Assembly: GCA_019321725.1 (NCBI GenBank)
Contig: CM033110.1
Coordinates: forward strand, 11,029,278-11,093,277
DNA: 64,000 nt
From: Paulownia fortunei
Lineage: Eukaryota > Streptophyta > Magnoliopsida > Lamiales > Paulowniaceae
Direction: 5' to 3'
Shown here in pieces: positions 1 through 10,742 of this stretch. Under the pieces are notes generated by a model. That model was given only the letters and a program-made list of their open reading frames with translations, searched no databases and had not been told where the DNA came from. Every line of letters begins with the position of its first letter. Position 1 is the first letter of the stretch. A program made the translations under genes and the position numbers.

Positions 1-1500
1 AAAGTTTTATTTCACCATCTACGAGATGAATCCTCATTTTTACTCCAACACTTGACCAACTGATTGATCAACTTTTAGCATATGTGCCAAAACCTGATCC
101 AGCCTTAGCCTGTGTGGATTGGTCCAACAGGGACAATGGTCAAAAATACAAAATAAATTTGACTTAGTATGTGAAATTTATCCTTAACGGTTTTAACTAA
201 CAGTGTGTGTTTCGTGTTGTTTCAGCTTTATTTTTAATAAGCCACATTTCAGGTGATATCTTTTAAACTCTACTTTCCTATCTAATTTTGACATTAGGGA
301 TAATGTCTCGATTAGGTTGGGGGAGGGAATAGTTGATATCATGTCTTGTGTGTTCAATGTATGTTTTTCTAGTTTTTTTTAAAATTCAAGCATGTTTTCT
401 TTTGGCTTTGTTGAAACCATTAGTAAGGGTGACCAAAGTAAAGGGTAATCTTTTAACACTCTTGAGATGCACCCCCATTTTTTTGGCATAACATGGTATG
501 TTTGGGAAGTTTTTAACTGAAATTTTGTGAATTGTCAAGATATAATTGCAATCCTCTTTTTGTTCGAGTCCAAGTGTACTATCTTGAAAAAAAATAAAAA
601 AATTAGTCTTGTGCACATCCTAAGCCTTGTGGAAAGATCGGTTGTGATGCATATAACTAAAAATTCTGACCATGTTAAAGTGTTTACTTTTTCATTCACA
701 CATCTTTTGTGAATAAGTAGAGAGTTTGAGAAAACAAACATTCTAAACTTTAATTGATCATTTAAATTGTTGTAATTTGAGATGGTTAATTATGTCTACC
801 TTGCATGTAGAGAAATGAATTGGGTAAACCTATGTAGTTATCTATTTCTATTGAAATATTTTGCTTTGTAGCTAGTGATGTGAGTATAATTATAAATATT
901 TCTTTTGATCTTCTGTTATCATGTGAGTCATGTTGTATAGAAAACAAAAATAAAAATAATAAATAAATAAATAAAAAAGCAAAAAAAAATAAAAATAAAA
1001 ACTATATAAAAAAAGATTCACCATTTCGTTCTCAGGTTAACCAATGAAATTTCGAGACATATTTTGCTAAGACAGACTAGGTATTTTAAATTTTGTGACT
1101 ACCTATCTTATGGTCAATTTTAGTTTGAATGTTTGTCCTAAATCATTTAAGCCATTTCCCTAAGTGTTCTAACTGTTTTCAAACTCCATGAGTGAACACC
1201 TTACCAACTTAAATGGCAAACACTTACCTATAAGGATATGGAGTTGAGGCTTTTCATGATTGATTTTGAAGTTATATGTATCTTGGTATGTGGAATAAAA
1301 GGTTGGCTAAGTGCACATACGCACAACATTATTTGGAAATTCTAAAAAAAAAAATCACGATAGCATTTGTGATCTCAGATAAATTATTTTTTGTGATTGT
1401 TAGACTATTTTACAAGTTGTTTTTAATTCTAATCATCCATGTTCCTTTTTATTTGTATTACATTTCATTACACTATAATTACTGGGGCCTACTAATAAGC
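1..1500 (+). other. probable 3' non-coding region of an Athila/Tat-type gypsy remnant
   Basis: No protein-coding signal is visible. Two G-rich runs (about 320-336 and 1501-1512) look like the polypurine-like tracts found downstream of pol in plant Athila/Tat elements. The rest is AT-rich, with A-rich low complexity at about 943-1010. The short open frames here have no recognisable similarity. The assignment is inference from motif style. Confidence 0.3.
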
Positions 1501-1513
1501 TGGTTGGGGGGTG
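1501..1513 (+). promoter_or_regulatory. putative polypurine tract before an LTR
   Basis: A G-rich run (TTGGGGGGTG) lies directly before a TGATGAACATTT start, the usual arrangement of polypurine tract and 3' LTR in plant gypsy elements. There is no second LTR copy in the window to confirm the boundary. Confidence 0.35.
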
Positions 1514-2150
1514 TGATGAACATTTAAAAGTGTACAATTAATTAGAATTTATATAATTATTTTCACTTTGAAGTTTTCATTAGAATTCTCAATTAATGCA
1601 TTTTTGTGTTTTAGGAATAAAATGAGAAATAAACACAAAAAAATAAGATTAAAAAGTTTTATCTTCTTTTATGCAGGTTTTAGAGAAACAGGCATAACTT
1701 TTGATTCTGAAATGATTTTGGGTTAGTTCTTAAGGTTATGGATTGATAAGTTATTCTTCTACAAGTTCATAAAAACTTTGGATCCCATAATAAATATATA
1801 AAGGTTAAAGAAGTTGGATTACAAGTGGCTGTACAAAATTGATCACCAAAAATTCGGATTAGAGTTGAGGCTATTTGGATAGTTTGAGAACGTGTACTTA
1901 ACTGTGGTTCTATTAGTATGCTATTTGTCTCGTGTACATGATTAACTATTTTGGTTTGTATCTCCCCTTGTTCTTCGGGTACACTATAATATGTGTACTT
2001 GGAGAACTATGGGGAGATGTTGTCAAAATTTTCATGTGCATGAAACAAAGTGGTCATACTTATAAAACCACAAATAAGTGCACGTTCTTGAATGGGATAG
2101 GACCCTTACCGAAGAGTGAAAGTCTAGATAAAGTAAAAGTAATTTGATGA
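1514..2150 (+). repeat. putative LTR of an Athila/Tat-type gypsy element
   Basis: The segment follows a polypurine-like tract and begins with TG. It holds AT-rich sequence with no coding potential. The right boundary is not identified and no partner LTR is seen, so this is a tentative call. Confidence 0.25.
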
Positions 2151-2749
2151 TCTAACTATCAAATACATTGGATGGTCTAGGAAGATTCTGCATGGTTTTT
2201 TTTTCCAATGCATTAGTGCAACATATTGTGAATATATTTACATATTGTACCAATATATATACACAATCTTGAGTTCTATTTATTGAATATATTGTGTTTC
2301 CATATGATATTCCATTTGTATATTGTTCTTTTTTATTTTTTAATCTCAACAAAGAGACCACTATATATGAGTACTACATGCTAAAAATATATCTTAATAC
2401 AGTGCATGAGTTTTAAAAGAAACTATAGAAACAATCGCTGATAATGTTGAATTTTCTATTGGGGTTAATTTGGAGACTTGTTGGAGAAAAACAGTTAAAA
2501 AGAAAAAAATCTTTATGCAGTATCTATATGTACAACAAATCCCTGGATTACATTTGAAAATACTTGACACCGGATAAATTTGCTGTAATTTTTCTACATT
2601 AGCAATGTAAGCAAATGGGGCACAAGGGAATAATTTTCTCCATTAATGGTGTTAATATTTTAATTAAATAAACCAATATACAAAACTTCTTTAAGCTTTA
2701 AAAGTATAATAAAAGGTAATTTTCATCAATAAATTTTGCAAAATAAATA
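2151..2749. other. unassigned AT-rich stretch, possibly CACTA interior
   Basis: No coding or RNA gene is seen. Because a CACTA end on the right points leftward with a splice donor at its inner edge, this stretch may be the first intron of that element. A left CACTA terminus was looked for and not found. Confidence 0.25.
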
Positions 2750-3639
2750 ACTCACCTGGTGATGGATGGCTGTGGCTACGACAAACAGTAGCGGAGGTGG
2801 AGCAGGCTTGGATGGTGGTGGCTACGGGCTAAAAAATAGTAGTGGCTACGGGTAGAAGAATGACAGTGGTTGGCCAGCGAACGCCGAGAAACAAAGAGAG
2901 AGTGCACGGGAGAGAACGACCATGGCTAGCAAATGACGGTGAGTTGATGGTGGTGAGCTAACGAATGGCAGCGAGCTGGATGGATGGTGTACAGTCACCT
3001 GCGAAAACACAGAGAGAGAGAGAGAGTGCGAGGAGAGAGAATCAAAAGTGGGAGAAGAGAATTAAGCCCTAATTTTTAGCAACGAACAAGCAATTCGTCG
3101 CTATTAATTAAAAAATAAAAATACTACAAGACTTAGCGACGAAATAGAAATATCATCGCTAGGTTTATTAAAAAATTATTAAATAAAAAAAGAAAAATGA
3201 ATTATGTTTAGCGACGACACTAAGTTATCGTTGCTAACGTAATACTTAGCGATGAAAATATGGCGATTCATTGTTAAATACAAAGTTAGCGATGAAGCAG
3301 AATGCTATCATCGCTACGATATGAATATAATGTTAGCGATGAAATTTGCTTTACCCTCGCTAACATGTTTTAATCTTAGCAACGAAATCAGTAATATTCG
3401 TCGCTAACATAGTAAAAAAAATATAAATTTACATATTTTTTATCTTTAGCGACGAGATGTACTGCGGCTTGTCGCTAAAATTAATTTTTTTTAATCTTTG
3501 CGATAAAGGTTCTGCACTTCGTCACTAACATTTAAAAAAATAATATTATATTTAGATTTAGCGACATTATATCATCGCAAACACTCAACTTAGTGATGAA
3601 ATAATATTTTCGTCACTATTTTCTCTTTTTCCTGTAGTG
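2750..3639 (-). mobile_element. 5' end of a CACTA (En/Spm) DNA transposon
   Basis: On the minus strand the segment starts CACTACAGGAAAAAG (3625-3639), a typical CACTA terminal inverted repeat, followed by about 550 bp of subterminal repeats. A TC-rich leader (about 2770-3060) then ends in CCAGGTGAGT (2750-2759), a consensus 5' splice donor. This matches a CACTA 5' terminus with a non-coding first exon. The base pairs TTA at 3640-3642 could be one copy of the 3-bp target duplication. No transposase domain and no opposite terminus are visible, so the element is truncated or its left end is decayed. Confidence 0.75.
3076..3620. repeat. CACTA subterminal repeats, TAGCGACGAA / TTCGTCGCTA
   Basis: About 22 copies of a roughly 10-bp motif alternate in orientation (for example near 3092, 3130, 3152, 3209, 3246, 3286, 3334, 3375, 3398, 3446, 3558, 3592 and 3609), typically 20-40 bp apart. 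In CACTA elements such subterminal motifs are transposase-binding sites; binding here is inferred. Many copies carry one C-to-T or G-to-A change. Confidence 0.75.
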
Positions 3640-3649
3640 TTACTTTAGT

Positions 3650-4985
3650 CAAGAAAATGATCTAAATGCTAGGATTTAATAAGAAAAATTGAGGTCATGG
3701 AACTTAAAAAAGTAAAGAAAATCATATATGTGCAAGATAAAGAAGTTTTTAATATTTGTGAACTTGTGGGACACTTCACCATTGAATGCCCAAATATTGT
3801 AGCACAAGCAAATACCATGAACATATTCAAAAACCTTTTTCATTCTCCATATTCTCAAACTTATAATCCATAATGGAGAAATCATCCCAACTTTAGTTGG
3901 CGAGATGAGAATCATGCCCAACTGCTATACTCATAAAAGCTAGCTCCACATACAAAATCTCTTGAGGAAACTTTGCAAGAATTTATACATGCATAAACAA
4001 ACATCAATAACCAGACCTCACAAGCCATCAGTGAGATCAAAAACACACTTTCATCATTGATAACCTTTTTGTGTACTAATGAAAAAGGTAAATTTTCTGC
4101 TCAACCTCAACCTAATCCTTCCACTTAGTGTCATGTTTATTCTTTAGGTGAAAATTCAATCAAGGAAGCTAATTTGATCACAGCTCTTTGAAATAGAACA
4201 GTTGTTGACAAGATTATTCATCCTAAGGAGAATCCAAAGTCGGTAACCACTCCTAAACCTCTCTCTCATACTTATGTAATAGCTCTACCTTTTCCTAGTA
4301 GGTTAGCAAATTCTAAGAAAAATGAGAAAGAAAATGAGATCCTTGAGACTTTTCAAAAAGTGGAGGTAAACATCCCTCTTCTTAATGCGATCAAGCAGGT
4401 ACTTCGATATGCTATGTTTCTGAAATATCTATGTACTAACAAATGGAAGTTGTGGGGGGATGAAAAAGTAAGTGTGGGGGATAATATTTCGGTGGTTCTT
4501 CAAAGAAAACTCCCTCCAAAGTGTAAGGATTTGGGCACTTTTACCATCCCTTATACTATTGGTAAGACCAAATTTGAAAATGCATGTTAGATTTGGGAGC
4601 ATCAATTAATATTATGCCATATTCTATTTATACTTCTCTAAATCTAGGACCTTTAAAAGAAACTCTTGTTATCATACAATTAACTGATTGATCTAATGCA
4701 TATCCCATAGGGGTTGTGGAAAATGTTCCTATGCAGGTGAATGAATTAGTTTTCTCTACTGATTTTTATGTTCTTGAGACGGAGGATGACACATGCCCTA
4801 ATCCTACTCACATTTTTTTAGAAAGACCATTCATAAAGACAGCCTGAACTAAGATTGATGTTCATGATGGTAATCTTACTATGGAGTTTGATGGCAAGGT
4901 TATAAAATATAATATTTTTGAAGCCATGAGATATCCTACTGGCGTGAATTTAGTTTCTGCAGTGAAATAGTTCGATCATCCTCTT
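3650..4985 (+). pseudogene. Athila/Tat-type gypsy gag-protease remnant
   Basis: Conceptual translation with several stops gives a gag C-terminus then a retropepsin. A zinc-knuckle remnant reads ICELVGHFTIEC (about 3755-3790), with the second Cys, the His and the last Cys kept and the first Cys lost. After a spacer rich in Pro, Asn and Lys, the open part 4360-4590 (PPKCKDLGTFTIPYTIG) leads into the protease core LGASINIMPYSIYTSLNLG (about 4595-4650). It continues through FYVLETEDD and RPFIKTA to MRYPTGVNLV. The motif order is that of plant Athila/Tat elements. TGA stops at 4689-4691 and 4845-4847 fall where the family normally has Arg, as expected from CGA to TGA decay. The remnant is cut on the left near the CACTA end and on the right by minus-strand copia sequence. 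Confidence 0.85.
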
Positions 4986-4989
4986 TGAT

Positions 4990-5990
4990 GTTTCTCTATA
5001 GATCTGTATTCCCAGAATAATGGATTCTTCTCCTAAATCCTTCATAAAACTTGTTAGACAACCAAGTCTTAGTTGACTATAGCATCCCTACATCATTCCC
5101 AATGAGTAGGATGTCATCAACATATAGCATAATAAATATTACTGTACTCCCACTAACCTTCTTGTAGACATAAAGTTCATCCGGGTTTTTTGTGGAAATC
5201 AAACAATTTAATTACCTCATCAAATTAGATATTCTAACTTCAAGAAGCTAGCTTGAGTCCATAAATGGATCTCTAAAGCTTGCAAACCTTTTGTTTGCTT
5301 CCTCTAGATATGAAGCTAGGTTACCTCATAAAGATCTCTTCCTTGGTGTTTCCATTAAATAAAGTAGTCTTCACATCGAACTGTCATATCTCATAGTCAT
5401 AATATGCTTATATGGCTACCAGAATCCCGATGGATTTTAGCGTCACTACTGTCAAAAAAGTTTCTTCATAATCAATTCCTTACTTTAGAGAACCTTTCAT
5501 GAACAGTCGTGTGTTGTAGGTCACTATCTCTCTATTTAATCCAAGCTTCCGCTTGTAGACCTATTTGCAGCTAATGAAAACTATTCCCTGTACTGGGTCC
5601 ACTAAGGTCCGTCCATACCTTGTTGGAGTACATGAAGTCCATTTCAAATTACATGACATCTAGCCAACTTCCCAAGTCGATGTTAGACATCGCCTCTCTA
5701 TAAGTTCTTGAATCACTATCCAAGGGGAGAACCTCCTCATTGTTCTCTAACAAAAAGCCATACCTTTGGGATCTCCTAGGAAGTTGTATCAGAAGGCCCA
5801 ACCTCAGTTGGTTAGTCCATTACTACATCCATTGGTACAGTTTTGTAGTTCCTGAACTTCTTCAAGTTCCACGACTTCACCATTTCTATTAATAGAAATT
5901 TCTCCTTTGAGACACCTTTTGTTCTGATGAGTCATAGAAGTAGTATCCAATAGATTCCTTTAGATATCCCACAAACTTGCATAAATTACC
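4990..5990 (-). pseudogene. copia polyprotein remnant: integrase C-terminus and reverse transcriptase
   Basis: Read on the minus strand, 5985-5920 encodes the integrase C-terminal motif KFVGYLKESIGYYFYD. From about 5640 follows the copia RT N-terminus (around 5600-5560), then FDVKTTLFNGN (around 5370) and the catalytic LYVDDILLIG with YVDD at 5113-5124. Stops and frameshifts occur throughout. Unlike the two related copies at 18.8-19.6 and 45-46.3 kb, the YVDD is intact here. The reading ends next to the gypsy gag-protease remnant at about 4990. Confidence 0.85.
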
Positions 5991-7055
5991 AACTCTCGAA
6001 TGTAACGACAACTATTTATTATCAAAAGAAACCCATTTCCTAAAACTAAGCTAACAGTGCCTATGGCTCATGCTGTAACCTTTGCTCTATTCCCAGCCGC
6101 AAGATCATTTCTCCTCTACTTAGCTTCCTACTTCTTGCCATCACGTACAAATCATTACAAATATGAGACCCATAATCGATATCAAATACCCAAGAAGCAC
6201 CATTAACTAATAAGTTAACTTTAACAAAATATACACATGAACTCTTTAGGCTTGCAAGGTACTCCTTGTAATTCCTCTTCCAATGCCCAAGTTTGCCACA
6301 GTAATGATACTTGTCATCGGCCTTGTTAGGACCCCACCAATTACCTTCATCTTAATGGACTTTGGGGAACCTTTCCCTTTCCCATTCTTCTTCTTAGGCT
6401 TTGCAACTTTTGATTTGGAAAAGGATCCAATAAGCATGACCCACTTGTCCTTTTTCATTGTGGACTTAGTTGTCTTCAGTATGTTAACTAGCTCAGCAAG
6501 GCTAGTTTCCATCTTGTGCATGTTGAAGTTGACAATGAAGGTGTCAAAAGATGGAGGTAGAGACTATAGGATGAGATCGATATAGAGTTCGTTGTCTATA
6601 ATGAGTCCAAGGGACTTCAGACTTTCTATCAGGCCTATCATCTTTAATCCATGATCAAGAACTGAAGAGCCCTCCATCATACAGGCCTTGAAAAGCTCTT
6701 TTGAGATCTGATATCTTGCATGCCTAATATGTTCATCACATAACACTTATATGTGAATGTAGATATCATGCGCATGCGCATGTATCTCATGTTGCCTCTG
6801 CAACTCATTCATTATCCATGCTATGATACAACATTTCATGTGCAGATCATCATTATTTTTTTGCTAATATTCTACAAGCGTCTCCTCGATCCCATCTATC
6901 GGCTGGCCTGCTAGTGGAGGAGTGTCGAGGAATGATCTCTTTTCTAATTGTAAAATAATCTTAAGGTTACTCACCCAATCGATGAAACTGGGTCTAATTA
7001 ATTTATTTACGTCTAAGATTGGTACAAGTGGATTTTTCATCATTTTTATAGACAA
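5991..7055 (-). pseudogene. copia gag, zinc knuckle and pre-integrase remnant
   Basis: A start at 7055 opens a copia-type gag (RPSFIDWVSNLKIILQLEK, about 6990-6935). It continues with lesions through a gag helical region (LFKACMMEGSSVLDHGLKMI, about 6700-6640). The zinc knuckle, about 6308-6267, reads YHYCGKLGHWKRNY, where first and last Cys are Tyr. A linker and protease-like segment lead to the GAG-pre-integrase region (MARSRKLSRGEMILRLG, about 6140-6090). Within about 100 bp the reading passes to the integrase C-terminus, so the catalytic core of the integrase is missing. The segment is co-linear with 4990-5990. Confidence 0.85.
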
Positions 7056-8205
7056 TCTTCAAAAATAAAAATGAAGCAGAAAATAAGCGTTATTTCAAAT
7101 TCATATTCATTTATAACAAGGTCTATAATTATAAATGTCTCCATTTCTTTTATTTGAATTCCATCACCCCTAATGGCAATTCAGAAAATTATATTTTCTA
7201 GTGGGCTTGAGGCCCAAGCAAAATATTGTATGCCCAATTTTATGAGCCCATAAAATATATTGATAGGTGGTTAACTTTTAATGATTGTATCTCTATACAA
7301 CCCTCAAGATGTTTTGCCTCACTTCTTCCCATATAACCAATTTTATGAGCTCATATTATACTAAGTGTCAAGTAAGATCCAATAAACCTCCATGTGGATG
7401 GAGCAACAAAATATTCGACGACTTATGGCCAACATAGAGATGTAGAGATCACAACTTTCCTTCACCAAGTCATCCCACAACTCATATCTAATGACTAAGT
7501 AAGGTAGCATCGTCATGTCATTTACTTTTGATGGTAGGCATAGATTATTAGGTCTAACCCAATTTTATACATGTTTTCTTGAAATCAAAATTTTGGAAAA
7601 AAACTCCTTCACTTGATTTTTAATTCAAGTGGGGTATTCATTTTAACTAAGACCTTATCAATTTTTTATCTTTGTTTATTTATTGAGTTTGTATTCAATT
7701 GATAGCAAGAAAATCATTTGAAAACATTAAATAAACTCTATGCATGCATCTAATACATACACAATTAGACGATCATGAGCCATTCTTATGTGATCCATTT
7801 GAGCCAAAAATAGATTTAGGTCAGTCCATGAATATATCTGATACATTCATGGCCTTCTCTTGATTCTCTACCTTTGTCCTTCTTCTTGTCCACCAAAAAT
7901 GAAAAAGAACCTCACGCTGTACCACTCTCATTTCAAAAATAGAAAGTACATACAAAAATAGAATAAGAGTCATGCAAGCCCCATTTCAAAACCCTAAATT
8001 AGAATCCAATCAATGGCTCCATGATCATCTAACACATGCTTATAAAAACATCATAGGAACTTATCAAAGCAAGTAAATTTACCATCCATTAAAAATTGCC
8101 AATTTCAAAACTTGGGATAATTTTTTTATTTTTCATGAAAAATCTTTTTTCACAAATTTAAAATTAACAATTAATTAAATTTATAAAAATCAAATTTTAC
8201 AACCA
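7056..8205 (-). other. copia leader between LTR-C and gag
   Basis: No genes. On the minus strand the stretch matches, in patches, the leader that follows the PBS of the plus-strand copy (31,130-32,160): for example a shared GGTAAATTTAC segment and an ATGAATGTAT segment. The PBS and the 3' part of the LTR are not recognisable, so about 0.4 kb spanning the LTR end appears deleted near 8,205. Confidence 0.55.
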
Positions 8206-10008
8206 GACATGATGGGGTTGTGCAATAAGAAAAAAACCAAGAAATAAAAAGAAAGAGAAGGGGGGACAATTTTTTTTGTTAAAGACACAAAATTCATCCC
8301 CTTCTTGTATATTTATATACAAGAATGTTCAATCTTAATCCAATTAGGTTTTGACCCCTTTCCAAGCTTATCTCTACCTCTTTCCTTCTTAGCCTATCCT
8401 TTTCAATAAAAAATAGTAGTCTTTGATTTCTTTCCTTGTAAGACATAAAGTCTTAATTTGTTTCCATCAAAGACAAGAAGTCTTTAGTTCTCCAATTTAA
8501 GACTCTTAATGGGTTTCTCTTACGAGCCCATTTACTTTGGGCTTGGACCTTAATTGATTTCCATCCATTAATTCAAGCCCAACTTAATTAACTGATCTAA
8601 TGAATGAATTAATTGATTCCATATGGCCACCTAATTAAATTAGGCCCAATTTTAATAATTTTATTATTTAAATTTGTTAAATTAATTTAAAGTTTGAAAA
8701 TTGATTGATTCAATCAATTAATTAATTTACTCCCAAATAGTCCCTAATCTGTATTAGGTCCAATTAAATAATTCTATTCTTTAGTTGGATGAATTAATTT
8801 AACTGTTTAAATTAATTCTACCTCAAGTTAATTATGCTCAATTAATTAACTAATCCAACTCATTGGATTATTTTCTAGATAGTAATAGACCATCCTGATT
8901 TATGAGTGATCCATTAAGTTCAAAACTAAGCTAGCAGTGGGCTTGCAATCATTGCAACTTAGTGAATATATATATATATATATTTATTAATTAACTCAAT
9001 TAATTAATCCATTTTGGAATTAACTCCTTAGTTCCAAGGACCACGCAAGTTAATGAAAGCACCTAATAGTGCATCTTGACTGCCTAATCTTAAAAAAAAT
9101 AGTAAGTAAACATATTTCCATTATGAGTACCATTTAAGTTCGGCCCTTCCATCACCTAATTTGTGTATTAAGTCTTTGGCATGGATTATTAGTTAAAGCC
9201 CTAGTTGACTTAATGACTATAATCTCATTCCTACTCACATTAACTCATGGAGAATCATTTGAAAACCCTCATTAATATTCATCCTTCATTCACTAAAGAC
9301 TTCTCAATCAACAATTGTGGAATGCATAGAAGATTCATTTATCTGCCAGAAAGGTGACGTATCGCCACTCATTAACCTTCCTACATTAAGATCATACACC
9401 TAATGTTAACCCCTTATAATTATCATACAATCGAAAAATACATCAAAGTGCATGATGTCGTGCACAAGGCTACTATTTGATTGTCATGCATTCGGGAAAT
9501 ACATCAAAATGCATGATGTTGTGCACAAGGTTACCCTAGTGATTCAAGTCAAATGACTAATTCATGCACTATCAGTGTTAGGAAATTTAAATTCTACGAA
9601 CAATATTTCTAATTGAAAATTTTCCACTACATGTATTCGGTGTACTCATTCCCCAACAACCACCCACATATGTGCACTAGCATCACTATGTCGATACCTA
9701 TGAAATAAGACATCCTCCTTTCGAGCATGTATCGTGAGCGCAAGTCTAATAGGTTTATCGATGTCCCAGTCTCATTAAACCCTCGACTCAAAACTAATTT
9801 AAGACTAAAGCCATAGAGGTATGTTCCATGATATCCATCATATCCACGACCATCCCCATAGCTATGTATGGTCTAAGGACTCTATCTAATTACTTAAATG
9901 CAATTAAAGATAAAGAATTGCCAATTTGTTAATATATGTCAAATAAGATTATCTATTCCCTAGAATATAGAGCGACCATTAATTGGCACGTCGGACACTA
10001 TCGCACCA
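8206..10008 (-). repeat. LTR-C (copia), 3' part deleted
   Basis: The minus strand matches the full LTR-C copies at 28,959-31,129 (+) and 42,872-45,044 (-) over most of its length, starting at about 10,008 just after a polypurine tract. A TATA region (TATATAAATATACAAG on the minus strand, about 8,307-8,322) marks the promoter, preceded by a core rich in AATTAATT and by several TGGGCY/GGCCCA motifs. A (TA)n run lies at about 8,967-8,984. The last 350-400 bp of the family LTR are missing. RNase H precedes this LTR and gag follows it. Confidence 0.85.
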
Positions 10009-10020
10009 ATCTCCCACTTG
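10009..10020 (-). promoter_or_regulatory. copia polypurine tract
   Basis: The minus strand reads CAAGTGGGAGAT immediately before the LTR-C start. The copy at 45,045-45,055 has a closely related tract at the same place. Confidence 0.7.
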
Positions 10021-10737
10021 CCCAAGAGCTAATTACCAAGTATCTTATGCCCATCTTCATAAGATGTCATTCGAATACTATTTATCCTAGGAGTTTACTC
10101 AGTAGATCTTCAATGTTTTTTGCTGAAGCAATTTTTTCCATTGTTAAGTCACCTCTACCAATGACTACTCACTCAAATGGTTTCACCTCATTATGTACTT
10201 GGATCTATGATGAGATCTTGGCTCTTTTGCTTGTGCAGTTGCCCCATTGTTATCACAGTAGATAGGTACCAGACTAACAACATACAAAACTACTTCCAAC
10301 CTTTGGAAGAAGCTTCTCATCCAATCACCTTCCTACGTAGCATTGCATGCAGTGATATATTCAACCTCAGTAGTGGAATCCACAACCATCTCATTCTTGG
10401 AACTCCTTCCAGTTGACTGCCCACTATTTAGGATGAATATAATTCTAGACATAGACTTCAAGTTATCTACTTTGGATAAAAAAGTTAGATGTAACATCCC
10501 AGGTTTAGTTCTCTATAACTGTACTTTCAGAAGACCTTTAGTGCTTCGTAAGTACTGAAGATCTACTTTATGGCTTTTATTGGTTTTCACATGAAATTGA
10601 CTGATATATACTTATGACACTTAAAGAATTTACGATATCATATTTTTTACATAGATTTACATACATTTTTCTTCCTAGAGTATGTATAAAATTTGTGAGT
10701 CATTCTTTCCTCATTCCTCCAGAAGTCTTTGGGAACA
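10021..10737 (-). pseudogene. copia RNase H and RT C-terminus remnant (element I, 3' half)
   Basis: On the minus strand, 10,270-10,190 encodes the copia RNase H segment CDNNGATAQAKEPRSHHRSK, followed by decayed sequence that in related copies leads to the polyprotein end about 10-20 bp before the polypurine tract. Upstream (10,270-10,737) is degraded RT/RNase H connection. The reading is interrupted at 10,738 by the gypsy-A insertion and resumes at 18,827. The homologous uninterrupted copy is 45,056-46,275. Many stops; not functional. Confidence 0.85.
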
Positions 10738-10742
10738 CATAC
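10738..10742. repeat. target-site duplication CATAC (left)
   Basis: The five bases before the first LTR-A are CATAC and are repeated exactly at 18,822-18,826 after the second LTR-A. Confidence 0.9.

Noticed and set aside
1..1500. Possible envelope-like gene upstream of the first putative LTR
   Set aside because: No signal peptide, transmembrane or extended open frame could be read; only G-rich tracts hint at a gypsy 3' region.
2340..2380. Possible left end of the CACTA element (ACCACTATATATG..ACTACATG)
   Set aside because: It does not match the TIR seen at 3,625-3,639 beyond a few bases.
3076..3620. CRISPR-like spaced short repeats
   Set aside because: The motif alternates in orientation, spacing varies, and it lies in a CACTA subterminal region of a plant genome.
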